The notes under the pieces were generated by a model that was not told the DNA's origin, made no database searches, and worked only from the letters and a program-made list of their open reading frames with translations. Of a stretch of 64,000 nucleotides of DNA, positions 8,041 through 16,682 are shown one piece after another; positions within the stretch are counted from its first letter, which is position 1, and every line of letters begins with the position of its first letter. This stretch comes from Pedobacter sp. SL55. Its GTDB lineage: Bacteria > Bacteroidota > Bacteroidia > Sphingobacteriales > Sphingobacteriaceae. The stretch spans positions 4,216,001 to 4,280,000 of the forward strand of contig NZ_CP113059.1 of the NCBI RefSeq assembly GCF_026625705.1. The letters run 5' to 3'. A program made the position numbers and the translations under genes.

Positions 8041-8280
8041 AATGCAATTGTTGTGCTAAAAACTAAAAAACCACGAGCCTAAACCTTTGTATATTTAGTG
8101 TATTTATAGCTATTATAATCATTGGCGAGGACCCCAACGAGAGAAAAAAACCTTTACATTCTTTGCGTGGCATATCTTTCTTTGCGTTAAAATTAACCGC
8201 AAAGTTTTTAGAAGTTTTCGCAAAGTACCGTAAAGCCTACCCAAGCTACAAATAAAGCTATGGTAATTTTTACGGTTGCT

Positions 8281-8325
8281 AGCTTTGACAAACCTTTACC
8301 CATTTGCTTGAGGTTTGTCAAAGCT
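8281..8325. repeat. AGCTTTGACAAACCT inverted repeat
   Basis: Perfect 15-bp arms (8281-8295 and 8311-8325) with a 15-nt loop can form a strong hairpin. No T-run follows, so it is more likely a dispersed palindromic repeat than a terminator. Confidence 0.7.
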
Positions 8326-8349
8326 TGCCACCAGCACAACATTTGCAAA

Positions 8350-8420
8350 TTAAACCCGATAGTAGCGAACACGTAGCGGCAAACCTATGTGTTTGCCCGA
8401 AGTAAAGCGAAAAGCGGGAC
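8350..8420 (+). repeat. Composite repeat copy 2
   Basis: It starts TTAAACCCGATAGTAGCG and ends AGTAAAGCGAAAAGCGGGAC. The 40 bases at 8370-8409 are exactly the reverse complement of 45323-45362 (copy 4), 37 kb away. Confidence 0.75.
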
Positions 8421-8501
8421 AACCGTTAAGTAATAGCACATGATTTGCTTTTCAAAAAACTTTTCGAGCTTACAACATTTCTACCCTACCACAATAAATC
8501 G

Positions 8502-8509
8502 TATTTTTG
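8502..8509 (+). promoter_or_regulatory. -7 promoter box for tgt
   Basis: TATTTTTG, 28 nt before the tgt ATG, fits TAnnTTTG. TTTC at 8478-8481 is at the right distance for a weak -33 element. Confidence 0.5.
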
Positions 8510-8537
8510 CACTTCTTTTTTGATGAGATAACAGCGA

Positions 8538-9668
8538 ATGAAATTTAATTTACAGGCAAAAGATCCTAATTCTAAAGCAAGAGCAGGCGTAATTAGCACG
8601 GCTCACGGCGATATACAAACCCCTATTTTTATGCCTGTAGGCACTGCCGGAACAGTAAAAGCAGTGCACCAAAAAGAATTAAAAGAAGATATTAAAGCTC
8701 AAATTATTTTGGGCAATACTTACCATTTATACCTTCGTCCGGGACTGGATATTTTAGAGCCCGCTGGCGGTTTACATAAATTTATTGGTTGGGATAGGCC
8801 TATTTTAACCGATAGTGGTGGTTACCAAGTGTATTCGTTAAGCAAAGTGCGTAAAATTAAAGAAGAGGGTGTTACTTTTCGTTCGCACATTGACGGTTCT
8901 AAGCATTTGTTTACACCAGAATATGCAATGGATATTCAGCGTACCATTGGTGCCGACATTATTATGGCTTTTGATGAATGTACGCCCTACCCTTGTGATT
9001 ATAAATACGCTGCCAACTCCATTAACATGACGCACCGTTGGCTAAAACGTTGCTGCCATAGGTTTGACACCACCGAACCAAAATACGGTTACGACCAAAC
9101 ACTTTTCCCTATTGTACAAGGCTCGATTTATAAAGATTTGAGGGTAAAATCTGCAGAGTTTATTGCCTCAATGGACCGCGAAGGAAATGCCATTGGTGGC
9201 TTATCTGTAGGCGAACCCGCCGAAGAAATGTACGCCATGACTGAAGTGGTTTGCGACATTTTACCTTACGAAAAACCACGATATTTGATGGGCGTGGGTA
9301 CTCCAGTCAATATTCTGGAGAATATTGCGTTAGGAGTAGATATGTTTGATTGTGTAATGCCCACCAGAAATGCCCGTAATGGAATGCTTTTTACCAGAAA
9401 TGGGATGATTAACATTACCAACAAGAAATGGGCAAACGATTTTTCGCCAATTGACGCGGATAGCGATTTACTAGCCGACCAAGTATATTCTAAAGCTTAT
9501 TTACGTCATTTAATGCACAGCAAAGAGATTTTGGGTGCACAAATTGCAACTTTACACAATCTTCATTTTTACCTTTGGCTGGTAAACGAGGCTCGCGAAA
9601 AAATTATTGCTGGCGAGTTTTATGAGTGGAAAAACAAAATGGTTACTATCTTAGGAACAAAACTGTAA
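8538..9668 (+). CDS. tgt: tRNA-guanine transglycosylase (queuosine synthesis)
   Basis: TGT swaps guanine-34 of Asp, Asn, His and Tyr tRNAs for the queuosine precursor preQ1. The 376-residue length fits the bacterial family. Visible motifs are DSGGYQVYSL near residue 94, FDECTPYP, GGLSVGEP, and the catalytic loop GVDMFDCVMPTRNARNG. The zinc site is odd: where bacterial TGT has CxCxxC the protein reads SDLLAD (S309, L311, D314), although the later ligand H340 in LHNLHFY remains. The next gene starts right after its stop, so it is likely cotranscribed with the LptF/G permease. Confidence 0.95.
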   Translation: MKFNLQAKDPNSKARAGVISTAHGDIQTPIFMPVGTAGTVKAVHQKELKEDIKAQIILGNTYHLYLRPGLDILEPAGGLHKFIGWDRPILTDSGGYQVYSLSKVRKIKEEGVTFRSHIDGSKHLFTPEYAMDIQRTIGADIIMAFDECTPYPCDYKYAANSINMTHRWLKRCCHRFDTTEPKYGYDQTLFPIVQGSIYKDLRVKSAEFIASMDREGNAIGGLSVGEPAEEMYAMTEVVCDILPYEKPRYLMGVGTPVNILENIALGVDMFDCVMPTRNARNGMLFTRNGMINITNKKWANDFSPIDADSDLLADQVYSKAYLRHLMHSKEILGAQIATLHNLHFYLWLVNEAREKIIAGEFYEWKNKMVTILGTKL

Positions 9669-10772
9669 ATGGGTTTCTTAAAGCGACGTTCGAAAATTAT
9701 AGACGCCTACATTATTGGCAAGTACTTGGGCACATTTGTGTACACCTTGGCTGTATTTGTAGTGGTTATTGTAATTTTTGACTTATCTGAAAAGCTGGAT
9801 GATTTTCTTGGAAACGATATGACCGCCTGGGAAATTGTAACTGAGTATTATGCTGGTTCTATCCCATTTTATGTAAACATGCTCTCGCCCTTAATGAACT
9901 TTATTGCGGTAATTTTCTTTACTGCAAAAATGGCCGACCAAACCGAAATTGTGCCAATTTTAAGTGGAGGTGTAAGTTTCAACAGGTTTTTAAGGCCTTA
10001 TTTTATTTCTGCATTTATCATTTTCTCCATCAACTTAGCATCTAATTTATACCTATTACCTTATACTAATAAGATTAAAAACAGCTTCGAAAATCAGGTA
10101 ATTAAAAAGAACGACCCTTACACCAAGTCGAACATACACATGAAGATAGATGAGCATACCTACATCTATATCGATAATTTTGACAACCGCAGTAATATCG
10201 GCTACCGCTTTGCTTTAGACCGTTTTAAGGGCGATGTTTTAGAGAAAAAATTGGTTGCCGAACAAATTAGTTACGACTCTTTAAAACGTGTTTGGAAGCT
10301 GACCAATTACACCACCAGAAACATTAAAGATTTAAAAGAAACCATGGTTTATGCCAGTTCTAAAACAAAAGATACCGTTTTGGATATGAAACCTGATGAT
10401 TTCTCGGTATACGACAATGTAGTAGAAAGTATGACCAGCAAGGAACTTTCTGATAAAATTAAAAAAGAAAAAATTAGAGGATCTGGTGTAATGAACGACT
10501 TGCTTTTTGAGCAATACAAGCGTTACGTACAACCTTTATCAGCGTTTGTACTTACCTTAATTGGCGTTGCGCTCTCGTCCAGAAAAGTACGTGGCGGGGT
10601 AGGCCTGCCTTTAGGAATTGGCATAGTGCTGAGCTTTTTGTTCATTGTACTAAACCAGTTCGCCAAAATGTTTTCTACCAAAGGAGGCGTACCACCTTTA
10701 TTAGCTAATTTACTACCAGTAGCTATATTTGGTTTGCTAGGACTATATCTGTTACGGAGAGCGCCGAAATAG
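9669..10772 (+). CDS. LptF/LptG-family permease (YjgP/YjgQ)
   Basis: LptF/LptG are the inner-membrane subunits of the LptB2FG transporter that extracts lipopolysaccharide and feeds it to the Lpt bridge. The 367-residue protein has the family layout: two N-terminal membrane segments (about 15-40 and 60-85), another near 110-130, a large periplasmic beta-jellyroll region (about 135-280) and three C-terminal segments (about 290-362). KIDEHTYIYIDNFD belongs to the jellyroll. Sequence alone does not separate LptF from LptG. It follows tgt with no gap. Confidence 0.9.
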   Translation: MGFLKRRSKIIDAYIIGKYLGTFVYTLAVFVVVIVIFDLSEKLDDFLGNDMTAWEIVTEYYAGSIPFYVNMLSPLMNFIAVIFFTAKMADQTEIVPILSGGVSFNRFLRPYFISAFIIFSINLASNLYLLPYTNKIKNSFENQVIKKNDPYTKSNIHMKIDEHTYIYIDNFDNRSNIGYRFALDRFKGDVLEKKLVAEQISYDSLKRVWKLTNYTTRNIKDLKETMVYASSKTKDTVLDMKPDDFSVYDNVVESMTSKELSDKIKKEKIRGSGVMNDLLFEQYKRYVQPLSAFVLTLIGVALSSRKVRGGVGLPLGIGIVLSFLFIVLNQFAKMFSTKGGVPPLLANLLPVAIFGLLGLYLLRRAPK

Positions 10773-12478
10773 ATTATTTAGCGCCTAATTAAGGATTATT
10801 TCTTTTTGTAAGCTCACTGCTGCGTAACTTTTAGTTAACACTACCGATTTTAGCGTTAATTTTGGAGTAATCAAGGTATTTTACAGCTTTCGGGCAGGCG
10901 TTGATAGTAGTCTTCTCTGCTCGCTACTTTCCTGAGCAAAAGTTGAATATCAATAAAAAATCTTAAAGCAGTAGTGTTGTTGTAATGCAATAGTTGTGAG
11001 ATTGGTTCGCCGATAAATAGGTACGGACTGAACCTTGCCAAGACGGAAAAGGCTTTATAATTTATGCTATTTTACACCATTTTGCATCTTACAGTTCCAC
11101 CAAATTTACGCTGCTTAGCATGCAAATTATAGCCAGCTATCGCTATGATTTAACGGGCTCCAACATCTGTTATCCTTTAGCTAAAGCTGCTAATTTGTTT
11201 GCAATTTAAGAAACTACCCCTCCCAAAATCTATTTACAAGACATCTAACAGTCTTACCAACCAAAACAACCTAATAGACTGTTCGAACAACTGTTCAAGC
11301 CTTAAATCGAAGCTATTTGAGCCAACACTTCACATAAAGACTTGAAAAGACCAATTTTTCGTCAAATTTTGTTTCTTCACTAGACCCAAAAACCATACAA
11401 ACCCCTAAAAACATAAGCTAACATTAAGCAAAAAAAGAGCGTAATAACCCCTGAAAATAATCGCAAAAACTTCACATTATTACACTAGGCTAAATCCATA
11501 TTAAAAATTAAAAAGCTTTAAAAAAGCATCAGAATTTTAGGCCAAAAAACTCATTTCAACAGACAATTTTAAACAGCAAAAACCAGTCATTTTGCAAGTT
11601 CCAAAAACCAATTAAACGCCCTAAAAACTTCTTGATTTGGGAAGCGAAAAACAGCGAGAAAAACGACTAGTAAAAGTCGCACTTTATGAAATAAAAACGC
11701 AACTAAAATGCGATTAAAATAGGCCTGCAAAAACAAACTAAAACGGCAGTAGAAACACAAACAAAACTACCAGAAAAACCACGACATGAAACACTGTTTT
11801 GGACTACCAAAAATAAAGTAACCTACACAAGAAACCTTCAAAAAAAACCCAAATTATTTCGAATAAACAGGCACCAAGGGAGAGCAAAAATCACCAGCAA
11901 ACAAAACAAATACGACACCAAAAAACACACAAACAAATCAGTTAAAATAAAAAACTATCTAAACAAAACCCAATCAAAATTCATAAAATAATTAAAAAAT
12001 ATATACACTAAGTGTAAAACAAAAAGCGAAGTGAAATTTAATAAACATCAAAAATAATGAAACCAAACCACCAGCTTAACGAAACTAAAATGGCTAGTAT
12101 TTTTTCGGTATACCGCAGTAAGAAATATAAAAACCTTCATTAAATTCTCTAAAAATTCTGATCCGTTCTGTATACATTTTAAAAAATAGCGTGAATTTTC
12201 AAACTTAAAAACCAACGCAAATAGTGTACACATTTTATCAAAATTTTATCCTATATTAGAGTTGTTATCGAACTTTAAAAAGGAGAGAAATCACAGTAAA
12301 AAGCAACATAAAAAAGCAAAATCAAATATCCAACATAAAAAACAAAAACATTTAAAAATCAATCAATTACATATTTTAAATAAATTAAAAATTCACAACA
12401 ATCAAACAAACACAAACACACAAAAACTAAATTTATTAGCAAACAGACAAATTAGCCAACAAATAACAAATCATAAAA
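10773..12478. other. 1.7-kb gene desert, A/C-rich in its second half
   Basis: No convincing gene was found. The first 500 bp looks like ordinary decayed intergenic DNA. From about 11340 to 12478 the + strand becomes strongly A-rich with more C than G, and short A-tracts recur about every 10-12 bp (for example 11640-11780), as in curved DNA. The only long open frame (12262-12552) encodes a low-complexity Lys/Asn/Gln/His string expected by chance from such composition. The skew continues in a weaker form into the following gene. Confidence 0.6.
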
Positions 12479-15253
12479 TTGAAAGTCAGATTATTAGCAA
12501 CAGTTATTTTAAGTTTTACTTTTTCGAATGTTTTTCCTCAATTTTTCGATGAAAGTCAAAGCCCTCTTAGTGTAAAATGGCGTCAAATTGAGCATAGCGG
12601 CTTTAAAATCATTTATCCGAGCGAACTAGAAAAAGATGCACAGAGAATGGCCAACACCTTTGCCCACGCCTACCCTACCGTTGGCAAAAGCCTAAGAGAG
12701 AACAAAACTATCATCCCTATACTTTTACAAAACCAAGGAACCAGCTCAAATGGCTTTGTGCAGCTAGCCCCAAAAAAATCACAACTATACACTATCTCTC
12801 CGCAGCAGTTCGACAGCCAAGACTGGCTAAACAACCTAACAGTACACGAACTACGACACGTAGCTCAGTTCGATAAGCTTACCGGAAAGAACGGTTTCCC
12901 ATTCCCAGAAGAGATCTATTTTGGGTACATTGGGGTAAGTACACCTTTATGGTTTTTAGAGGGAGATGCGGTAAGTACCGAGACCGCCCTGACCTACTCC
13001 GGAAGAGGGCGACAACCCAACTGGATTATGCCTTTCAGAGCTTCACTTTTAGAAGGCAAAAAATTCGCTTATTCGAAGTCATATTTTGGCTCCGAAAAAG
13101 ACATCACTCCGGGCTATTACCAACTCGGCTATTTGATGAATTCGCAACTACAAAAAGCGTACGGAACCGACATCGGAAATCAACTACTTTCGGACCTTAA
13201 CAAAAGACCTTTTAGGTTGTATCCATTTTCTCAAAGCTTGAAAAAATTTACAGGCAAAAACACCAAAAATTATTACCTGCAAACCTTAGAAAATTTAAAG
13301 CAAGATTGGGCAGAACAAGCCAAAAAAAACAAGTCGATTGACTATGCAAGTTTGAACAAAAAATCGAGCTATGCAACGCACTTTTATTTGCCTACTCAAT
13401 TACCCAATAAAGACATTCTTGTGATTAAGCAAAGCAAGAGCGAAACCCCAGGTTTTGTAATGATCTCTGCAGACCAAAAAGAGAAAACGTTATTTAAAAT
13501 TGGCTACCAAGAACAACCTTGGTTTAGCTATGCAAACCAAAAAATTGTTTGGGAAGAAAGACGAGAAGACCCAAGGTATAAACAGCGCAGCTACAATGTT
13601 ATCTGCACCTACGATTTTGAAACTGGCAGAAAGAAACAACTAACTCACAAAACGAGGTTATTTGCACCAAGCCTGTCTGGAGATGGGAAAAAACTGATTG
13701 CAGTAAAAATAGATATGAGCAACCAGCACAATCTGGTACTACTAGATCTAGAAACAGGCAAAATTATCGATAGCCTGCCCAATCCAAAAAACTATCAATT
13801 ACAAACGCCAGCTCTAAACTTAGATGGCAGCGAAATTGCCTGGATCAGTGTTAGTGAAGAAGGCAAATCCCTTTGGTTAAAAAACAAGCAAAAAACAGAA
13901 GTTTTAATTAGTAACACCAGACAGCAGCTTAGCAGACCGATATTTTCTAACGACAGAATAGCTTTTAATGCCCATTATAGCGGCGTAGACAATATTTACG
14001 AAATAGACCCCGCCTCAAAAAAAATAAGCGCTTTAACGGCTTCTAAATACGGCGCCTTTAATGCAAGTTTTGACGATAGCGGTAAAACACTCTTGTTTAA
14101 CGATTACAAATTAATGGGGCATGAAGTAGCTAAAACGACTGTAGCCCCAACCGAAATACAAGAAAACAGTTTTGTTTACCATGGGCAAGAAACCCAAAAA
14201 GAAGATTACGTATTTGCCAACGTTCCGGATAGCACGTTTAGCTCTAAACCTTACAGCCCGTTAAAACACATGTTCAACTTTCACAGCATTAGCCCAACGG
14301 CCGATGATGCTGTAGAAAGAGTGGGCTTACAACTCAAATCAGACGATTTATTGAACACCACTAGTTTTTATGCTGGTGTAACTTACGAGAGTTCGCTGCG
14401 CAGGGTAGAGTACAATGCAGGTTTTAGGTACAAAGCACTATATCCGGTCATTAATTTAGGTTACCGAAACCGGCCACGACTAGCCTACTACCGCTTCCAA
14501 AATGCCGTACGACAAGCCCAGTGGCGAGAAGATTACATCAGCTTAACTACTTCATTACCGCTAAGCTTCAATTCTTTTAACCACAATTTCAGTTTTATTG
14601 GCGAAGCTGGAACTTACTATGTGAACAGGCATTTTAACGCTGTTGATGCCTCCAGACTGGTAAGTACCATAGAATTTCCGTTAACCTATCGTTTTGGTTT
14701 TACCCATCAAATTAGAAGTGCAGAGCGAGATATTGCACCGAAATGGGCGCAAGCAATAGAATTGAAATACCAACACCTACCTTTTGAGCAAAATTTAAAC
14801 GGAAAAATTTTTGCTATAGAGAGCTACCTGTATTTCCCTGGCTTGGCTAAAAACCACACCTTACTGGCTAGTTTTAATTACCAACAAAACAACGGAACTT
14901 TTAGAGCCGTAAACGACATTCCTGTGGTTTATGGCTACAACCAAATTGCAGCCACAAGTTTGCTTAAAAATACACTCCTATTCAATTACCGCTTCCCGTT
15001 TTTGTTTCCCGATCTCGAAATTGGATCATTTGCTTACGTAAGAAATCTAAGAGCCACCTTTTTTAGCCATTACGAAAATATTGGTCACGAGAATAACCTA
15101 ACGCAGCCTAAAACTTTTGGGCTAGAGCTGCGCAGTGATATGAACCTACTTCGCTACCAACCTATAGCCGATGTTGGTGCTCGTTTAATTTTCGTTAACA
15201 AAAACTATAATCAAAACCCTATCTTCGAATTGTTGTTTAATTATTACTTTTAA
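12479..15253 (+). CDS. Large secreted metallopeptidase-like protein with beta-propeller and C-terminal barrel
   Basis: This is a 924-residue exported protein with a TTG start; residues 1-21 are a signal peptide. The N-terminal domain holds a gluzincin-type zinc motif, HELRH (123-127), with a downstream FLEGDAV glutamate (E161), as in the peptidase MA / M1-like group. Residues about 300-560 contain TolB/WD40-like repeats (APSLSGDGKKLIAV, TPALNLDGSEIAWIS, ASFDDSGKTLLF). The last 300 or so residues alternate aromatic and polar strands and end in FELLFNYYF, like an outer-membrane barrel with a terminal aromatic residue. A surface-anchored protease or scaffold is inferred; the substrate is unknown. 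Codon use shows the A/C skew of the DNA upstream. Confidence 0.8.
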   Translation: MKVRLLATVILSFTFSNVFPQFFDESQSPLSVKWRQIEHSGFKIIYPSELEKDAQRMANTFAHAYPTVGKSLRENKTIIPILLQNQGTSSNGFVQLAPKKSQLYTISPQQFDSQDWLNNLTVHELRHVAQFDKLTGKNGFPFPEEIYFGYIGVSTPLWFLEGDAVSTETALTYSGRGRQPNWIMPFRASLLEGKKFAYSKSYFGSEKDITPGYYQLGYLMNSQLQKAYGTDIGNQLLSDLNKRPFRLYPFSQSLKKFTGKNTKNYYLQTLENLKQDWAEQAKKNKSIDYASLNKKSSYATHFYLPTQLPNKDILVIKQSKSETPGFVMISADQKEKTLFKIGYQEQPWFSYANQKIVWEERREDPRYKQRSYNVICTYDFETGRKKQLTHKTRLFAPSLSGDGKKLIAVKIDMSNQHNLVLLDLETGKIIDSLPNPKNYQLQTPALNLDGSEIAWISVSEEGKSLWLKNKQKTEVLISNTRQQLSRPIFSNDRIAFNAHYSGVDNIYEIDPASKKISALTASKYGAFNASFDDSGKTLLFNDYKLMGHEVAKTTVAPTEIQENSFVYHGQETQKEDYVFANVPDSTFSSKPYSPLKHMFNFHSISPTADDAVERVGLQLKSDDLLNTTSFYAGVTYESSLRRVEYNAGFRYKALYPVINLGYRNRPRLAYYRFQNAVRQAQWREDYISLTTSLPLSFNSFNHNFSFIGEAGTYYVNRHFNAVDASRLVSTIEFPLTYRFGFTHQIRSAERDIAPKWAQAIELKYQHLPFEQNLNGKIFAIESYLYFPGLAKNHTLLASFNYQQNNGTFRAVNDIPVVYGYNQIAATSLLKNTLLFNYRFPFLFPDLEIGSFAYVRNLRATFFSHYENIGHENNLTQPKTFGLELRSDMNLLRYQPIADVGARLIFVNKNYNQNPIFELLFNYYF

Positions 15254-15280
15254 CTACAGAAAAACCTAAAAACGTACAAG

Positions 15281-15565
15281 ATGAAAGCAAAAACCATATT
15301 TATCGTTATCGTAACTGTCTTATTAACCATCTTTTTAATGGACAACAAAGACGCCGTAGATTTTAACTTCATTTTTGTTGACGATGTACCCGTATCTAAG
15401 TTAGCGGTAATTGGAATCTGCATTTTAATAGGCTTTGTATTGGGGTTTTTAGTAGGCCGACCACGCAAAACCTACAGCAGCTATAACGACGAAATTGAAG
15501 GCAACTACCCTGCTGAACAACCAAAAAGTACGCTAAGCGACGAAGATAGAGATTATATCAGTTAA
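15281..15565 (+). CDS. LapA-domain membrane protein
   Basis: A 94-residue protein with two membrane helices (about 4-22 and 40-62) joined by the short loop FNFIFVDDVPVS, followed by a cytoplasmic acidic tail. This is the LapA (DUF1049) pattern, with GFVLGFLVGRPRK closing the second helix. In Enterobacteria LapA helps control lipopolysaccharide synthesis; the role here is inferred. It lies 27 bp after the large peptidase gene and may be cotranscribed. Confidence 0.8.
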   Translation: MKAKTIFIVIVTVLLTIFLMDNKDAVDFNFIFVDDVPVSKLAVIGICILIGFVLGFLVGRPRKTYSSYNDEIEGNYPAEQPKSTLSDEDRDYIS

Positions 15566-15714
15566 AAATTTTTGAAAAGTAATGGAAGTAATCAATTGGT
15601 TACCGAAGTCCTGTTTCCAAGAAACCCCATCGGAGCTCGTGGGCTTTAGACGCTCGTTATACTTGGAGCGCTGCCGTATGCGATTAGTCACAAAGCACTA
15701 CTATTAAAACCAAG

Positions 15715-15810
15715 ATGGTCAAATTTGAAATAACCGATGTTTACAAAGGACAGAAGTTTGATGATACAGCTATAACGGAAATCTATTTTGACGGAACGGA
15801 TGTTCATTAA
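15715..15810 (+). pseudogene. 3' remnant of a gene ending VKFEITDVYKG..DDTAITEIYFDG
   Basis: A 31-codon frame reads VKFEITDVYKGQKFDDTAIT then EIYFDG and a short end. This resembles the last strand of discoidin-like domains found in NADase-type glycan-binding proteins, where VYxGxKxxDTxISEI is typical. No upstream part of such a gene is readable. Another 41-codon frame at 15581-15706 matches nothing I know. I see nothing else in the 309-bp gap 15566-15874. Confidence 0.35.
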
Positions 15811-15874
15811 CCAAACAAACCATTTTATTCAAAAACATTTTCTACCTTAACCTACACAAACTACTCATCAGAAA

Positions 15875-16330
15875 ATGAAAAAAATACTCATTACTTTATT
15901 TTTTGCGTTATTTGCTTTTTTATCGCAAGCACAAGAAAAGCCGAAGTATGATGAAGCCCTAGCCAAAAAACTGGGCGCCGACAATTATGGCATGAAAATG
16001 TACGTATTAGTTATCCTTAAAACCGGGAGCAATACCACAGCCACCAAAGCACAAACCGATAGCCTTTTTAAAGGACACATGACCAACATCGACAGATTAG
16101 CTAAAGAAAATAAATTGGTAGTGGCTGGTCCTTTAGCTAAAAACGACAAACAGTATCGAGGCATTTTTATCCTTAACACCAAATCTTTAGAAGAAGCTAA
16201 AACTTGGCTAGCTACCGACCCAGCTGTAAGCGCTAAACTACTAGATGCTGATATTTTTAACTGGTATGGTTCGGCAGCCTTGCCAGAATATCTTCCCTAT
16301 CATGATAAAGTACAAAAAACCAACTTTTAA
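15875..16330 (+). CDS. Secreted YciI-like protein
   Basis: A 151-residue protein with a signal peptide (residues 1-19, ending SQAQ). The mature part has the YciI/DUF1330-like ferredoxin-like fold: YVLVILKTG, then GHMTNIDRLAKENKLVVAGPL near residues 68-88, and YRGIFILNTKSLEEAKTWL. YciI proteins are usually small cytosolic enzymes or binding proteins of unknown reaction, so an exported form is unusual among the best-known members but common in Bacteroidota. It is a single gene with no clear operon partner. Confidence 0.8.
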   Translation: MKKILITLFFALFAFLSQAQEKPKYDEALAKKLGADNYGMKMYVLVILKTGSNTTATKAQTDSLFKGHMTNIDRLAKENKLVVAGPLAKNDKQYRGIFILNTKSLEEAKTWLATDPAVSAKLLDADIFNWYGSAALPEYLPYHDKVQKTNF

Positions 16331-16384
16331 GCGTAAAATGGTTATAAAACTCATTTAACCACCTGAGACACCTTAGTTCTTTTT

Positions 16385-16558
16385 AACCTGAGTTCGATTT
16401 TTAACCCATTGATAATAAAACTTTAAAACTGATGCTGAACTAAATTCAGCATGACGAACCGCCAATTTTCCGTCACCCTGAATTTATTTCAGGGTCGGCG
16501 AACTCAATAAGTTTAAAAAATGCTATAAAAATAAACAAATAATAATCGAACTCAGGTT
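16385..16558. repeat. 174-bp element with 15-bp terminal inverted repeats
   Basis: AACCTGAGTTCGATT at 16385-16399 is repeated exactly inverted at 16544-16558. Inside are two smaller palindromes, GATGCTGAACTAAATTCAGC (16431-16450) and CACCCTGAATTTATTTCAGG near 16474-16493. The end motif shares TGAGTTCG with the element at 40011. After it, about 16600-16635, comes a TTCGTGTCTTTGTGGTTAA-type fragment common as dispersed junk. No gene lies in 16331-16682. Confidence 0.6.
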
Positions 16559-16682
16559 TTTAGATTTTCTTGGAAGGTTTTCTTGTGTAAAAAACTTGGT
16601 GTTCTTCGTGTCTTTGTGGTTAATCCGTAATCTTCGATAAACACTTAGGTTTGCTCAGGCGCCTTAGGTGGTTTTAAAACAA

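Noticed and set aside
10773..12478. Chromosome replication origin in the gene desert
   Set aside because: No cluster of TTATCCACA-type DnaA boxes and no dnaA or dnaN next to it.
12262..12552. Open frame of 96 codons upstream of the large peptidase gene
   Set aside because: It is low-complexity Lys/Asn/Gln/His made by A/C-rich DNA, overlaps the start of a gene with a clear signal peptide, and has no promoter.
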